From positions 23,364,238 to 23,399,237 of the forward strand of contig CM018895.1 in assembly GCA_009663005.1 (NCBI GenBank): a stretch of 35,000 bases of DNA, in the 5' to 3' direction. This document shows positions 1-10,346 of this stretch, piece after piece. The notes beneath the pieces were generated by a model that saw nothing but the letters and a program-made list of their open reading frames with translations, was not told where the DNA came from and searched no databases. The stretch is from Actinidia chinensis (lineage: Eukaryota; Streptophyta; Magnoliopsida; Ericales; Actinidiaceae). Every line of letters starts with the position of its first letter. Within the stretch, counting starts at the first letter, position 1. A program made the translations under genes and the position numbers.

Positions 1-1619
1 TTCTTATGGAAAAACTGTAGAAAACAAGTTTCGAAAATTATCAATCAAACAAATCTGAAAACTATTCTGCAAAATTGTTTCTGAAAACTAAAACAACAGA
101 TAAGTTCAACATTTTGGCCTCATGGCCTTTTTCTCAAATTTAATTATTTTTTTTTATATTTTTAGATTTTTCCAAGAGAATTAAAAAAAAATTAATTTTT
201 TTTTTAAAATAATATATTTTTTTTTACTAAAAACGAAAAACTCGTAAACCAAAATAACTCAATAGCTAAAATTAAAGATAAATTAACTATCCCAATTCCC
301 AAGCTCAGCCTCTACATGAGGACAGCTATAAAACTTATTTATCGAAATTAGCAAGGATTGGTAGTCGATGAAAATATGAAATTAATGTATCACTTATCCA
401 GTGAAGGTTTGACTTATATTCATTATTAGGTAAGACTGTATTATGTTATTTGGTTGCCTCTTCATATGTCAACATAATAAAAAAAATAAAAAATAAAAAA
501 TAAATTATATATAAAAATAAAATACAATTTTTTTTCAGGATAATTATCTAGTAGTCTCGGAATACGTCAATTTTGAACCCATGTGTTCTTTATCGATTTA
601 ATAGAGAAAAAAAAAAAGTAATCAACCCTACCACGATATAATTATATAACTTCAAATCCGATTTATTTATTTTTTACAATGATCGATCATGAATAGACGA
701 TAAAAATAAATTGACATAGCGATTTCTGGCTATAAAGTACTTGTTTTTACTTAGGTCTGTCGGCCACTTAAAAGGAAAAGAAAAAGAATTTGTGAATCTA
801 TTTTTCTTTTCTCTTTTTTTGTGTTTTTTTCCGTCCATAAATCTGTTTATAAATACAAAATTTAAATACAACATTAATGTTAATTTATTCTATTAATAAT
901 TAGATTTGAGCCTATAGTTGCTTGTTTCAATCTCCCACAAGGGACTATTGAATTTATTAATACAAGGAATAGAATGTGGACCCATTGATTAGGATACTAG
1001 AGACTTTGTTACAGTGTTCACTTTTCACAATTTGTTTTTGCCAAGCCATTCTTTCACAGTGTGCATTGTTACATAACTGCAAGTTTAGTCTTCATTTTTA
1101 AGCTCTAACTTCAACTATGTATTTAAAAAATAAGTTTACAAGGGTAATTTTGTCAAAAAAAAGTATACACATCTTCAAAAACTGTCTCATCAATATTATT
1201 TATTCAGGAAGTACTCATTTTGGTATGGGGAAGTTTTTAAAATTGTGCATATTTTTTTTTGTTGACAGAATTGCCCCTTTAAACTTATTCTTTAAATACA
1301 CAGTTGTGTTAGTTAGAGGGCTAAAATGGCAATTATATGTTTAGTAATGTAAAAATGCTCACGCATTATGTGTGTGGCACCCTTCTAATACCAAAATAGG
1401 TTCTCCCTTAATAAATATTATAGATATTGCTCAAACATATTTATCTCTTTCTTTTCAATTTTTAATATTTTTCTCAAGATAGTGTGGGAAAAGCTCGGGT
1501 ACACACTCTTTATTTCGAGTGTAAGATTTGCACCTCTTATGTAACATTGAATTCTCAAAATTCAATCTGAATCCTTAAATAAATAAAAATAAATAAAAGT
1601 AATTAGACCAATGGTAATA
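1..1619. other. AT-rich intergenic DNA, no gene seen
   Basis: Long A and T runs and no reading frame with recognisable protein character. The short open frames here (66 and 75 codons) have low-complexity compositions and no splice or start context I can support. No terminal repeats or target duplications were recognised. Confidence 0.5.
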
Positions 1620-1625
1620 GTTTGT

Positions 1626-2370
1626 TTATGATAATTTGTGGTCTATTTTTATGAGATTTCATGGCAAAATTTCTATTTACATCTTCCATTCATGTGGGGT
1701 TCACTATGTCGATACTTTTATGATATATTGTGGCCAAAAGACACGTTATGAATTACATTGATACTTGTTACGAACGATTAAGGCAATTATTATGAAGAAA
1801 AAACATGGTATATTTTTTAAATTAGTTATGATATTTTGTGGCATAAAATTATGAATAGTAGTGAGTTTTTTATGATGGCTTGTGATTTATTTTATGAGAT
1901 TTTATGATGTTTTTCTATTAACATCTTTCATTTAATATGTGAGGTCCACTATATGGGAATTTTTATGATATATTGTGGATAAATATAAATGTTATGAATT
2001 AGTTTGGTAGTAATTATGAATTATTATGGATATTGTTTAGAATTAAGGTGGGGCCTACTTATTAATTACCGTGGGGTCCGTTTATTAATTTTGGAGGGAT
2101 CTAACTAAGCATTCACTGTCAATGTTTTTATGATATAAAAAAATATGAGTTATTTTAGTAGAATTTATGAATTATTGTGACAAAAGTTATGGTTAATCAC
2201 AAGTTAAATTATTATAAATACACTTGTTATGATTTCTATAGGCACATTTGCTAACTTTTTATGAAATATTGTAATGCTTTTATGAAAATTTATGGAACTT
2301 GTCCCGACAACATTATGATAATTTGTGGCTACATTCTAAATGATAAATTAAGTTTACAATAATTTGTCGT
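1626..2370. repeat. Degenerate tract of a TTATGATA-N-TTGTGG motif, with a ~240-bp internal duplication
   Basis: A motif close to TTTATGATATATTGTGG recurs about ten times in 750 bp, for example near 1627, 1717, 1827, 1870, 1961, 2165, 2257 and 2315. A longer block is also duplicated: about 1626-1750 (motif, TTTTATGAGATTT, an ACATCTT(C/T)CATT stretch, a GGTCCACTAT-like stretch, motif again, then GTTATGAATTA) matches about 1868-2000 in the same order. This is seen directly. Its origin, transposon interior or decayed satellite, is unknown. Confidence 0.6.
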
Positions 2371-2636
2371 TATAATCTATTTTACCTACTAAGTGACCGT
2401 TTCTATCGGTAAAAAAAAAGCATGTGAATCAATCTCAGCCATGTATTAAGTGCAAATGATAATTTTTTTTTGTAAGTGTATATTATAGCATTTCTCAAAT
2501 AATATAGGAATAGAGAGCTGGACAATGGAAAATTTCTCCAATATTAATATCTCAAAAATGAAGATTTGACAACTTTTAGTTTAAAAAAAAAAGATTATTT
2601 AGAAGTCGACTCTCATATTGAAACAGCCAATGTGGC

Positions 2637-3083
2637 TAGGGATGGCAATAGGGCGGGTTTGTCCCAACTCGTTCCCGTTCCTGTCTCGATTAAGAAAATC
2701 CTCCCACACCCCGGTCTCAATCCCATGATGGGTTGAGATTCAAAATCTCGTTATCGTTTATAAATAAACTTCCCTAAACCGCCCCCGCCCCCGCCCCGTT
2801 TAGGTTAACGGGTTCGAAGCGGATTCGGGGTAATTACGATACACTAATATAATAACATCAAGGATAATTATGGTATAATTTAAAAAAAATAGGGGTGATT
2901 TTAACTATTTACACATAATCGAGGCAGGTTCAGGGTATTCGTGGCCTAAACCTGTCACCGCCTCGAACCCGCCCTGTGTTACATTTTTTTCTCCATAACT
3001 CATCTCGAACCCGTTTATCTAAACTCTAAACCCGACCTATAAGGGGTAGAGACCCGATTTTTTGGGTCAAATTGCTATCCCTA
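2637..3083. mobile_element. Non-autonomous hAT element with perfect 8-bp target duplication
   Basis: The ends are near-perfect terminal inverted repeats: TAGGGATGGCAAT on the left, ATTGCTATCCCTA on the right. The element is flanked on both sides by the same 8 bp, AATGTGGC (2629-2636 and 3084-3091). A TAGGG-type terminus with an 8-bp duplication is the hallmark of hAT transposons. The 447-bp body contains GGCGGG- and CCCGCC-like words and no transposase frame, so it must have been mobilised in trans. The perfect duplication suggests a fairly recent insertion. Confidence 0.88.
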
Positions 3084-3091
3084 AATGTGGC

Positions 3092-4908
3092 TAGTTTTGA
3101 TTGGACCTTGAGTGGGGCCAAAAAGGCTTGCACCAATCAAACAGCCCGCCCTAAAAAATATTTTTATCGGCTGAGTATGAACTAGCTAATTTTATTTTTT
3201 TTCATAATTTAAGTAAATATTATATAATTTTATATTTTTTTAATTCTTCTGACGAGGGTAATCCCAAGATTAAAAAAATGATTTATTTTAAAAAACAAAA
3301 CTCAATATATAAAAAAAAACTATTTTTCTCTCAAAATTAAGTTCAACTTTTTTCTCTTCAATGAAATTTAATACCAAATTTACTTAAAATGTTTAAAGAT
3401 TCTTCTTGTTAAAATAGACTCATAATTAAACGATACAAAAAATATTAAAAAAATTTAAATCGAAACAGCTAAATTAGTAGAAAGCTAGCTGTAACACATT
3501 TTGCAGTGATTGATATGGGGGATAAGGTCAAGTAGTCACTGTGGAACATCTAAAGCTTGGTCACACTCAACTTTTTAATTATTTATTTTCTATCTTTCAA
3601 TCTCATGAGGTTTGACATTAGTGTTATGATTTCGGACTTGCTTCTCTCTATGATTAATGAGATGGATTTTAAATTCTCGCAAATTCACTAACACTACAAA
3701 ATTAAAGGAATGGCCCACTTATGAAGCCCATATTTTTTGATAGCCCATTATATATTGTTAAGTTAAATTGAGTTTGAGAGAGACTAATTTCGGAGTTTTT
3801 AAAATTAATGGCGGGGTCAAATCACTCGTGGTCCTGAGGCGACTCGGACTGACGACCACATGAACACGTAAAATTATTTAGTAGTTCTCTAACCTTAAAG
3901 TGATTGGTTTAAATAGCGAGATTTATTTTTTTGGGGTTGTGGATAACGTGTGCAGATGTGTCAAACTAGTATAGAGCATACTCTCTAAAAGCACTAAATA
4001 ACCTCTCATTAAACACAAAGTGTCTTTACCAGCCAAGCTACCGCTCATGATTTTATTAAAGCCCAATTTGACCTAACTTTTTTTGAGATTTTTTAGCTAT
4101 TTTAGTTTTCAGGTTTTACTGCTTTTTAGTAAACTTTTTTATCTTATGATCAAAATTTGATATTTTTTCGGTTCCTCTTGACAAGATATTTTTAATAATG
4201 TAAAAAAAATTATTCAAATTTGAGAAATTACCGAACCTTGGACGTGTCGAAAGCGAGGAATGAAAGGCTGTGTTTGTTGTAGCTGCAAAAAATCATAAAA
4301 ATATGAAATGTATTTAGCAAAATGGCTCTTACAGCCTGCTAGGATCACAACACTCCTAACTAGAAAAACCATTTCACATCCCAATCGGAGTTTTAATTGG
4401 AGTTGCTTTTTGATTATACACTTCAACTTGGTTTTTTATTTTTTATTTTTGAGAAAGGGAAACTTGAATATTTTTTGATCACGTCCGTTTCGTCTACGGA
4501 CCGACATAGTTCAAGGATACCAATTCCACCATCCACAAGCGAAGAAGGACAATTTAAAGCCGTGACAAAGTTCCAAATGGAATGACTCAACAAAAAAATT
4601 GATAGCACACGAGCGACAGTCAAACCCAAACCAAAGATAACTACCACTTGCACAAACCACTGGGTGTTAAAAGGAAAACTTTGAATTTGGGAGTTCTCTC
4701 TCGCTCTACATGCTTCATCTAGTACCTAGCAGTTCAATGCATCAACCTAGATCTGTTATCCACAAGTCTCTCCAATATTGATACTGTTGTTTAAGATGTC
4801 AACAAAAGCAATATTAATTTGTACATAACATGCCCATGACCAATTAACTCTGGTAATAGGATTAGGCAAGATGAACATATTCACTGAACTTTGATGACGC
4901 AAACCCCT
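3092..4908. other. Intergenic DNA with half-copies of an AT-rich repeat, no gene
   Basis: The only structured pieces seen are a half-copy of the foldback repeat family at about 4062-4200 (GCCCAATTTGACCTA, then AGCTATTTTAG, then GATCAAAATTTGATATTTTT) and a similar weaker stretch near 3180-3260. On the minus strand near 4049-4025 there is a box A-like word, TAGCTTGGCTGG, but no convincing box B follows. The short open frames at 4.2-4.65 kb overlap each other on both strands and have no domain character. Confidence 0.45.
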
Positions 4909-5425
4909 TATTCTAGTTAAAATATCTTTCTACTTTGTTTAATAACGTCAACCAAGTACTAATTACCATTGGAAATGCAAAACTAATACTCATCCATCTT
5001 CTTTTGTCAGTTAAAGATCGTTATGCCCAATTTGACTTAGTTCTTTTCGAGGTTTTTTAGTTGATTTGATTATCGATTTTTTTTAGTTGAATGTTTTTAT
5101 TGTTTGATCAAAATTTTATATTTTTCTGATTCTATTAACACAAGAGAAATTTGAAGGGAAAAAAATCCTCTTATGATAGTTAAATATCTTTCTACTTTAT
5201 TTGTTTAATAACATCAACCTAGTAATTACCATTGGAAAAGCAAAACTAGTTTTCATCCATCATCTCTTGTTAGTTACATATAGATAGCCCAATTTCGCCT
5301 AGTATGTTGAGATTTTTTAACTGCTTTGATTTTTGATTTTTTTTATTTTTAGTGGGTGTTTTTTATCGTTTGATCAAATTTTTATACTTTTTTATGATTC
5401 TTTTAATAAGAGAAATTTAAAAATA
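4909..5425. repeat. Direct tandem duplication, unit ~260 bp
   Basis: About 4909-5165 is repeated at about 5171-5425 in the same order. Shared landmarks: TATCTTTCTACTTT, then TTTAATAAC(G/A)TCAACC, then AATTACCATTGGAAA, GCAAAACTA, a CATCCATC word, then GCCCAATTT and a half-copy of the AT-rich foldback family ending in a GATCAAA...TTTATA(T/C)TTTTT stretch. The copies differ by many substitutions, so the duplication is old. No coding content is visible. Confidence 0.7.
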
Positions 5426-6917
5426 TAAAAACTGTGTTCAAATTATGAGGGTGGGGGTGGGGATCCCCTAGAGTACCCAAGAACATAGTTTTTCCCAAGA
5501 ATCTAGTTTATGTACTTTTTTTGTTTACTAGATTGAGATTTCTGGGGGTTGTAGCCTTGGATTAGAATATTACTGTTTGATGAGTTGTACAAGAAGTGGT
5601 TCATTGTATCTAATTACATTTGAGAATGTGTATGTTTGTTTACTAGATTGGAACTAATGAGATATACATTTATTTGTTGGTTTCCTCAGTCTTAATTCAC
5701 TTTTAGTTGTAAAATTGATCTTGCCTCGAAATTTTTTCTAGAATATTTTATTTGTTGTATAATTGTGAGTACATTGAGATAAAATGACAAAGAATGAAAG
5801 ATATAACTTGTCGGTATATTTCTTCTTCTTATTTGTATTTATTATTTTATCAATCTTCTTCTTAAAACAAAAAAGGACCCAAACACTACTGGAGCTAGAC
5901 CTTCTCGGGGTCATTCCTTAGTGAGTGTTAAAAAGTCGGGCATTTAACTCATGTAGGGGTAAGTCGCAAACTCGTACATCGACAGTAGCACAAACTCAGA
6001 CTCCTAACACTGGGTGCGGTTCCTTTAGAATGGAGGTTAGAAGGCTCGTTCACCAACTTTTATGCTAAATGCTCAAATAACTGGCACGGAGAAATTCAAA
6101 CTTAAAATCACTTTTAGGGGTGAAACCATAAATCTTATCTGTTCCAACCACCCAACGGTTATCATGCTTTGTCTTGTTTGTTCACAAACATCTTTTGCTA
6201 GTTGTAAGTGGAAGTATGCTCATTTGTCTTGTTGTTGGCCGGGATATGTGAAGGATATATGAATCTAACCTCTTGGGATAAATTTTGAGACAATGAGAAC
6301 AGATTCTTTCTTTTTCTTAAATTGTTTTTATCTGTTGTAAAATTTTTCATATTTGTCAAAATGGTTTACTATTTCGGTTCCTCGTAGCTAGAGGAATATC
6401 AAATTTCAAAAAAATTACGATTCAAATTTGAAAAAAGTAAAATAAAGAAGAAAACTAGCAAATTTCGAGATTTACTTCGAAATTTAGAGGAAAAAAAATC
6501 AAAGAAGAAAACTAGTAAGTTTTGAGATTTATCTTAAAAAATTGGCAAGGAAGTCAGCGATATTTTAAAAACTACAAGAGAAGTGATTGTATGAGTTGGA
6601 CATTTTTTTAATTTTTCGGCTAAGTCTGAGGCCCACTTCGATAATTTGAATAGTTCATCTTTTATATGTGGTAAGGTCTGCAAAAAATAGATCAAAAAAA
6701 TAATCCACGTGACGTGATTTAATTATATTTGTCTTCGGAAACATGAACGCATGGGGAGAGAAACAAGTGAGGTTAATCTAGCTGATTTTGACACTGACTC
6801 TCCTTATTGCGACTGCTATATTATAAAAGTCATTTTTTGCTATGAATATTCTGAAGAATCGATTATACAACCAAATGGATAATCAGTGGTGAAATAACAA
6901 CTTGCTTTTGTATATTA
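5426..6917. other. Intergenic DNA, nothing recognised
   Basis: No gene, element end or long repeat that I can support. The TTTGTTTACTAGATTG word occurs twice (about 5522 and 5636), suggesting a small local duplication. The 66-codon frame at 6062 has no recognisable domain. A pair of similar A-rich stretches sits near 6420-6540. Confidence 0.4.
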
Positions 6918-7278
6918 AGGCTCAGATTGTTGTAGTTTTTAGTTATTTTTTTTCACCGTTCGATCAAAAATTTATATTTTTTCACTTGAATTTGACCAGA
7001 AAAATTTAAAAATATGAAAAATTTGTTTTAAATTTAAAAAAAAATCCACTAAAGACAAATAATTTAGTTAATTTGTTGACTAAAAATATTTTTTTAGGGT
7101 TTTTAGTTAACTTTTTCTAAATTTGATAAAAAAAAACAAGTTTTTAGACTGCTTTCGTAAAGAGAAACTGAAAAAGTATAAAAAAATCTTGATCAAACTG
7201 TCAAAAAAGTTCAGTAAAAATAAAAATAAAAATAAAAAACTTAAAAACTAAAGCAGATGAACAAAATTAAAGTGGGCC
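6918..7278. repeat. AT-rich foldback (inverted-repeat) element, copy A
   Basis: The left half runs through TAGTTTTTAGTTATTTTTTT, a CGATCAAAAATTTATATTTTTT core and AAATATGAAAAA. The right half returns as the reverse complement: TATAAAAAAATCTTGATCAAA, then A-rich spacers, then AAAAACTAAAGCAG. The same arrangement occurs at 26.3 and 33.9 kb, and half-copies occur elsewhere in the window. This fits a short non-autonomous foldback or MITE family. Boundaries are approximate and no target duplication was identified. Confidence 0.55.
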
Positions 7279-7373
7279 TGTGAAATTGGACTGGGCAATT
7301 AGGTCAATCTCCCAGAAGCCCAGGTGACTTTCTGGGGGTGGCAATTTAACCCATGCCGATGCAATAAAGAATT

Positions 7374-8345
7374 GGGTAAATTACAAGATTGGTCCCTACA
7401 GTTTATCATTTATATCAATTTTGTCCCTACTATTTTCATTGGCACGACTTTGGCCCTGCATTTATGATTTGAGAATCGTGATGGAAATAAGGGCAAACTA
7501 GGAAAAAAAACTATTTTATAAGGGCATAACAGTCCATTGCTTTATCCTTTCATCACCCACACCCACCATCTCCTCATTCTCAATAGTCATGCTACGCACA
7601 ATTGGCCATGCTTAGAAAGAGTGATGATTGACCAGTAGCGGAGGTTTGGGGTTATGAAGAACAATAGGGTAGGCTTCTAAGATGAGTCTTGTGAGTTTGT
7701 GAATGGCTTAGAAGGTTGCGAATTGCACAAGATAATTTTCTTTGATTTGGGTGTCGGGGATGGGGATGGGGATAGAGGTAGGGGTTGGGGGGTCTCAAAT
7801 TAAGCAAGAAATTCCTACAAGTTTGGTTTGGGATTTTGGGTATTGAATTTAGAGGACAGTTTTTGCGAGGAGGAGAATTTTGCATTTCATGGCGGTGGTA
7901 GGGTGTGATCCCGGTGGATAGATTATGGATTGAGCCAAAAGAGCAGAGTGATGGTGGCGGTGGTTGTGGGTTGATAGGAGCGAGTTTTTTTTTTTTTTTT
8001 TTTTGAGATGGTGAAAAGGGGTGAGGGGTGTGCATAGAGAGCTTGCAGACATAACAATGGTGTTATGGCAGTGGTCATGGGGGAATTAAGTTGCTAGGAG
8101 ACGAATAGCAACGAGCATGATGGGTGGAGAGACAAAGAGTTGAAAGGGACCGTCTTGCCCTTGAAAAAGGATCATGTGAGCTTTACTTATTCCATTTCTG
8201 TAAAAGTTGGTTACTACCATTGTTGATTGGACTCAATTGACACAAACTTAAAATAAAGGGTGGTTAAAATCGAGCAAGTTAAAAAAGACGGAAATCAAAC
8301 TGACACAAATGGAAAAACTATAAGGCCCACCACTGTAATTTACCC
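7374..8345. mobile_element. Mutator-like (MULE) non-autonomous element with long imperfect TIRs
   Basis: The left end starts GGGTAAATTACA and the right end is its inverse, TGTAATTTACCC. Similarity continues about 50 bp inward: left has TGGTCCCTACAGTTT and CATTTATATCAATTTTG, and the inverted right end has a matching GTGGGCC-TATAGTTT and CATTTGTGTCAGTTT order. The flanks TAAAGAATT (7365-7373) and TAAAAGTTT (8346-8354) match at only 6 of 9 positions, so the target duplication is doubtful. The interior is G-rich on the plus strand from about 7640. The open frames inside (127 and 67 codons, minus) are Pro/His/Ser-rich composition artefacts without transposase motifs. Confidence 0.65.
7756..7792 (+). 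other. G-run cluster with G-quadruplex potential
   Basis: Inside the MULE-like element the plus strand carries at least five runs of four or more G with short spacers: GGGGATGGGGATGGGG, then GATAGAGGTA, then GGGGTTGGGGGG. This meets the usual G4 pattern (four runs of three or more G, loops of seven or fewer, using one long loop or the last runs). Folding is an inference. Confidence 0.5.
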
Positions 8346-8682
8346 TAAAAGTTTTTGTTCTTTGTAGGAGTATCTGAGAAATGGGTGTTTATCCACTCTG
8401 AACAAAATATCCCCCTATCTTCATTTTCTTTTTGTCCTGTACTACAACTTGAATGGAGTAAGATCTGGCTCAGATGCCCTCAAGTTTGTGTTGTGGTGTA
8501 GCCATCAGAACTAATCAATGAATGTGAAATCCTTACTATAATTTAGATTAAAAAGTAGTGAATTCTACTGTTTAGAATTTTAGACTAATCAATCTAATAT
8601 TAGAGCACCCATACGATTTGCTCTAAGGGAACTAAATAATTTCTCAATAGCTTTCATGTGAGAGCATCTATCACAAGCCTTT

Positions 8683-8901
8683 GGCTTCGTTTGTTAATGC
8701 TTAAAAGCTAAGTTTTTTTTAAGTTTGCTATCAAAAAAGCCAATAATTTTTGACTTTTTTGCTTTTGTAGTTTTACTTTAGTTAAAATTAAGCAAAAAAA
8801 AAAACAAAAAAGCAAAAAAGCCAACTCTGATTAACTTTTTTGCTTATTTTAAGCCAAAAAATCAGAAAAAAAGCTTAAAAAAGCTGGTGCCAAACAGAGC
8901 C
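8683..8901 (-). mobile_element. Tourist-like (PIF/Harbinger) MITE, copy 1 of 3
   Basis: The 219-bp element has ends GGCTTCGTTTG and CCAAACAGAGCC and is flanked by the trinucleotide TTT on both sides (8680-8682, 8902-8904). The interior has AAAAAAGCCAATAATTTTTG, GTAGTTTTACTTTAG and AGCAAAAAAGCC blocks, which match copies at 16.9 and 28.6 kb when reverse-complemented. A GGCTCCGTTTGG-type terminus with a 3-bp duplication fits Tourist/PIF-Harbinger MITEs. No coding capacity. Confidence 0.75.
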
Positions 8902-9071
8902 TTTATAGCTTTCTTGGAATAATGAAATAATGTTCATCCACTTGATAAAATAGGTCAACATTATCTATTCTTCTATTGGTACAAATGAATGGAGTCCACC
9001 ACTTTAAATGAGATTTATTTTATTATTTTAAGTGGAGCCACATATATTTGGATCAATAAGAGAGTAAATGA

Positions 9072-9374
9072 GAGAACAAGGCTTAGCCCAATAGTAAATT
9101 GTAGCCTTCCCAGGACTTCGTTCCCTGGATTCGATTTTCAACAACCAAACCCCCCGGCTACCGGACATAAGCGAGCCGTTTCAGGCGGTCGTCAGTTAAC
9201 ACAAAGCTAACACTCGGAGTATCGCGTCTTTCGATTCCTGGTTGGCTGTGCGTCGTACAATTCGGCGTTAATCCATCATGAGGTGTGAACTGATATCTGC
9301 TTAGGGTGCAGATATTAGTCTGGGTGGGCCCAAAGGCCTGTCTAGGATATTCTGTGGCTAATAAAAAAAGTAAA
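9072..9374 (+). mobile_element. tRNA-derived SINE with 11-bp target duplication
   Basis: The body begins GAGAACAAGGCTTAGCCCAA, containing an A-box-like word at about 9080-9094. About 35 bp later comes GGATTCGATTTTC (9127-9139), a decayed B box (consensus GGTTCGANTCC). The 3' end is an A-rich tail (ATAAAAAAAGTAAA). The same 11 bp, AGAGTAAATGA, flanks the body at 9061-9071 and 9375-9385, as expected for target-primed reverse transcription. Length (about 300 bp) and higher GC than the surroundings also fit. A 73-codon frame crossing it is not a gene. The SINE family cannot be named by eye. Confidence 0.82.
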
Positions 9375-9510
9375 AGAGTAAATGAACATAATTGAACTCG
9401 TCTTCTATGTTATAAAGTTATTTTAATTGCCTATTATCATAATAATAGTGAAAAACATTGAAGAAAAGAAAACATATTTTTGTTCAATATAATAATAGAA
9501 TTTCTATTTT

Positions 9511-9709
9511 TGGAGAGAAATTCTTTGAATTCTAGTGTGAGTGCAGTAAAGAAAAGTTTGAAATCACTCTTATTTTAGTAATTTCCTTGCCCATTCCCTG
9601 CCTTTTGCTTCTGCCACCTCATTCTATCTTGGGTGTGGAGAGAAATTCTTTAAATTCTTGTGTGAGTGCACTAAAAAAAGTTTGAAATCACTCTTATTTT
9701 AGTAATTTC
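9511..9709. repeat. Two direct repeats of ~74 bp, 125 bp apart
   Basis: Positions 9511-9585 and 9636-9709 share TGGAGAGAAATTCTTT, AATTCT(A/T)GTGTGAGTGCA, and AAATCACTCTTATTTTAG in the same order, differing by only a few bases. The intervening 50 bp (a CCATTCCCTGCCTTTTGC region) occurs once. This is a recent local duplication about 650 bp upstream of the CP29 gene. Confidence 0.8.
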
Positions 9710-10346
9710 ATTGTTTACAACACCCCTCAAATATCTCTCCGATTATTGGATTAGGATCCTCTATGTTACACGCAATGTAATGGAGAAGTTCATTACTTAC
9801 ATAATAAAAGTATATAATTTTTGATTCTTCGATCAGAATGACTATAAGAATTTTTATTTATCTGATAGATATAAAGAATAATATTTTTTAACAAACATAT
9901 TTATTATATTTTTTTCATATTAAAAATCAATAATGTTACTAAATAATTTATTTTATTTTATTATTATTTTAGTTTTTTTTAATTTATTGATCATTTTTTT
10001 TGTACATTTTCAATTTGCGTTGACTATAGGAGTAAAAAAATTAAATTATTATTATTGTTTTAAAAATACTACCAAAATCTATATTCATCAAAAAATAGAT
10101 TTTTTATTTTTGATTAATTTAAATTTTATTTTATTTAAAAATAAAACTTTTCTTTACTTCTTTAAATTATATAATATATACGGGTAAATTTAATTAATTA
10201 ATTAATTTATTTATTTTTATTTGTTTTTTTCAATCTATCTTCTGTCTACAAAATATCCCACCTCGCAGCACTTCACTTCACCTCATCTTCAACCCTACTG
10301 CAAAACCTTATCCTCTCTCTCTCTCTCTCTCTCTCTCAACAGAGCA
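9710..10346 (+). promoter_or_regulatory. Upstream region and 5' leader of the CP29 gene
   Basis: From about 9780 to 10,230 the DNA is extremely AT-rich with no coding signal; the 84-codon frame there is mostly Phe, Ile, Leu, Asn and Lys and is rejected. A TATA-like stretch, ATTATATAATATATA, lies at about 10,166-10,180, some 170 bp before the start codon. It is a plausible but unproven core promoter. Composition shifts to C-rich from about 10,250 (CCCACCTCGCAGCACTTCAC), consistent with entry into the 5' UTR. A (CT)n run precedes the ATG. Confidence 0.4.
10313..10337 (+). repeat. (CT)n pyrimidine run in the CP29 5' leader
   Basis: About 25 bp of CT dinucleotide repeat ends ten bases before the ATG at 10,347. 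CT-rich leaders are common in plant housekeeping and plastid-protein genes. The NPH3 gene in this window has an equivalent run. Confidence 0.8.

Noticed and set aside
3790..4050. Possible minus-strand SINE head (TAGCTTGGCTGG box A)
   Set aside because: No acceptable B box at the right distance, no A tail and no target duplication found.
7652..8052. 127- and 67-codon minus-strand frames rich in Pro, His and Ser
   Set aside because: They arise from the G-rich plus strand of the MULE-like element and a poly-T run (Lys repeat); no transposase motif.
10221..10346. Upstream in-frame ATG extending the CP29 protein by 42 residues
   Set aside because: The extension is UTR-like and ends in Ser-Leu repeats coded by (CT)n; MASSASS at 10,347 is a normal transit-peptide start.
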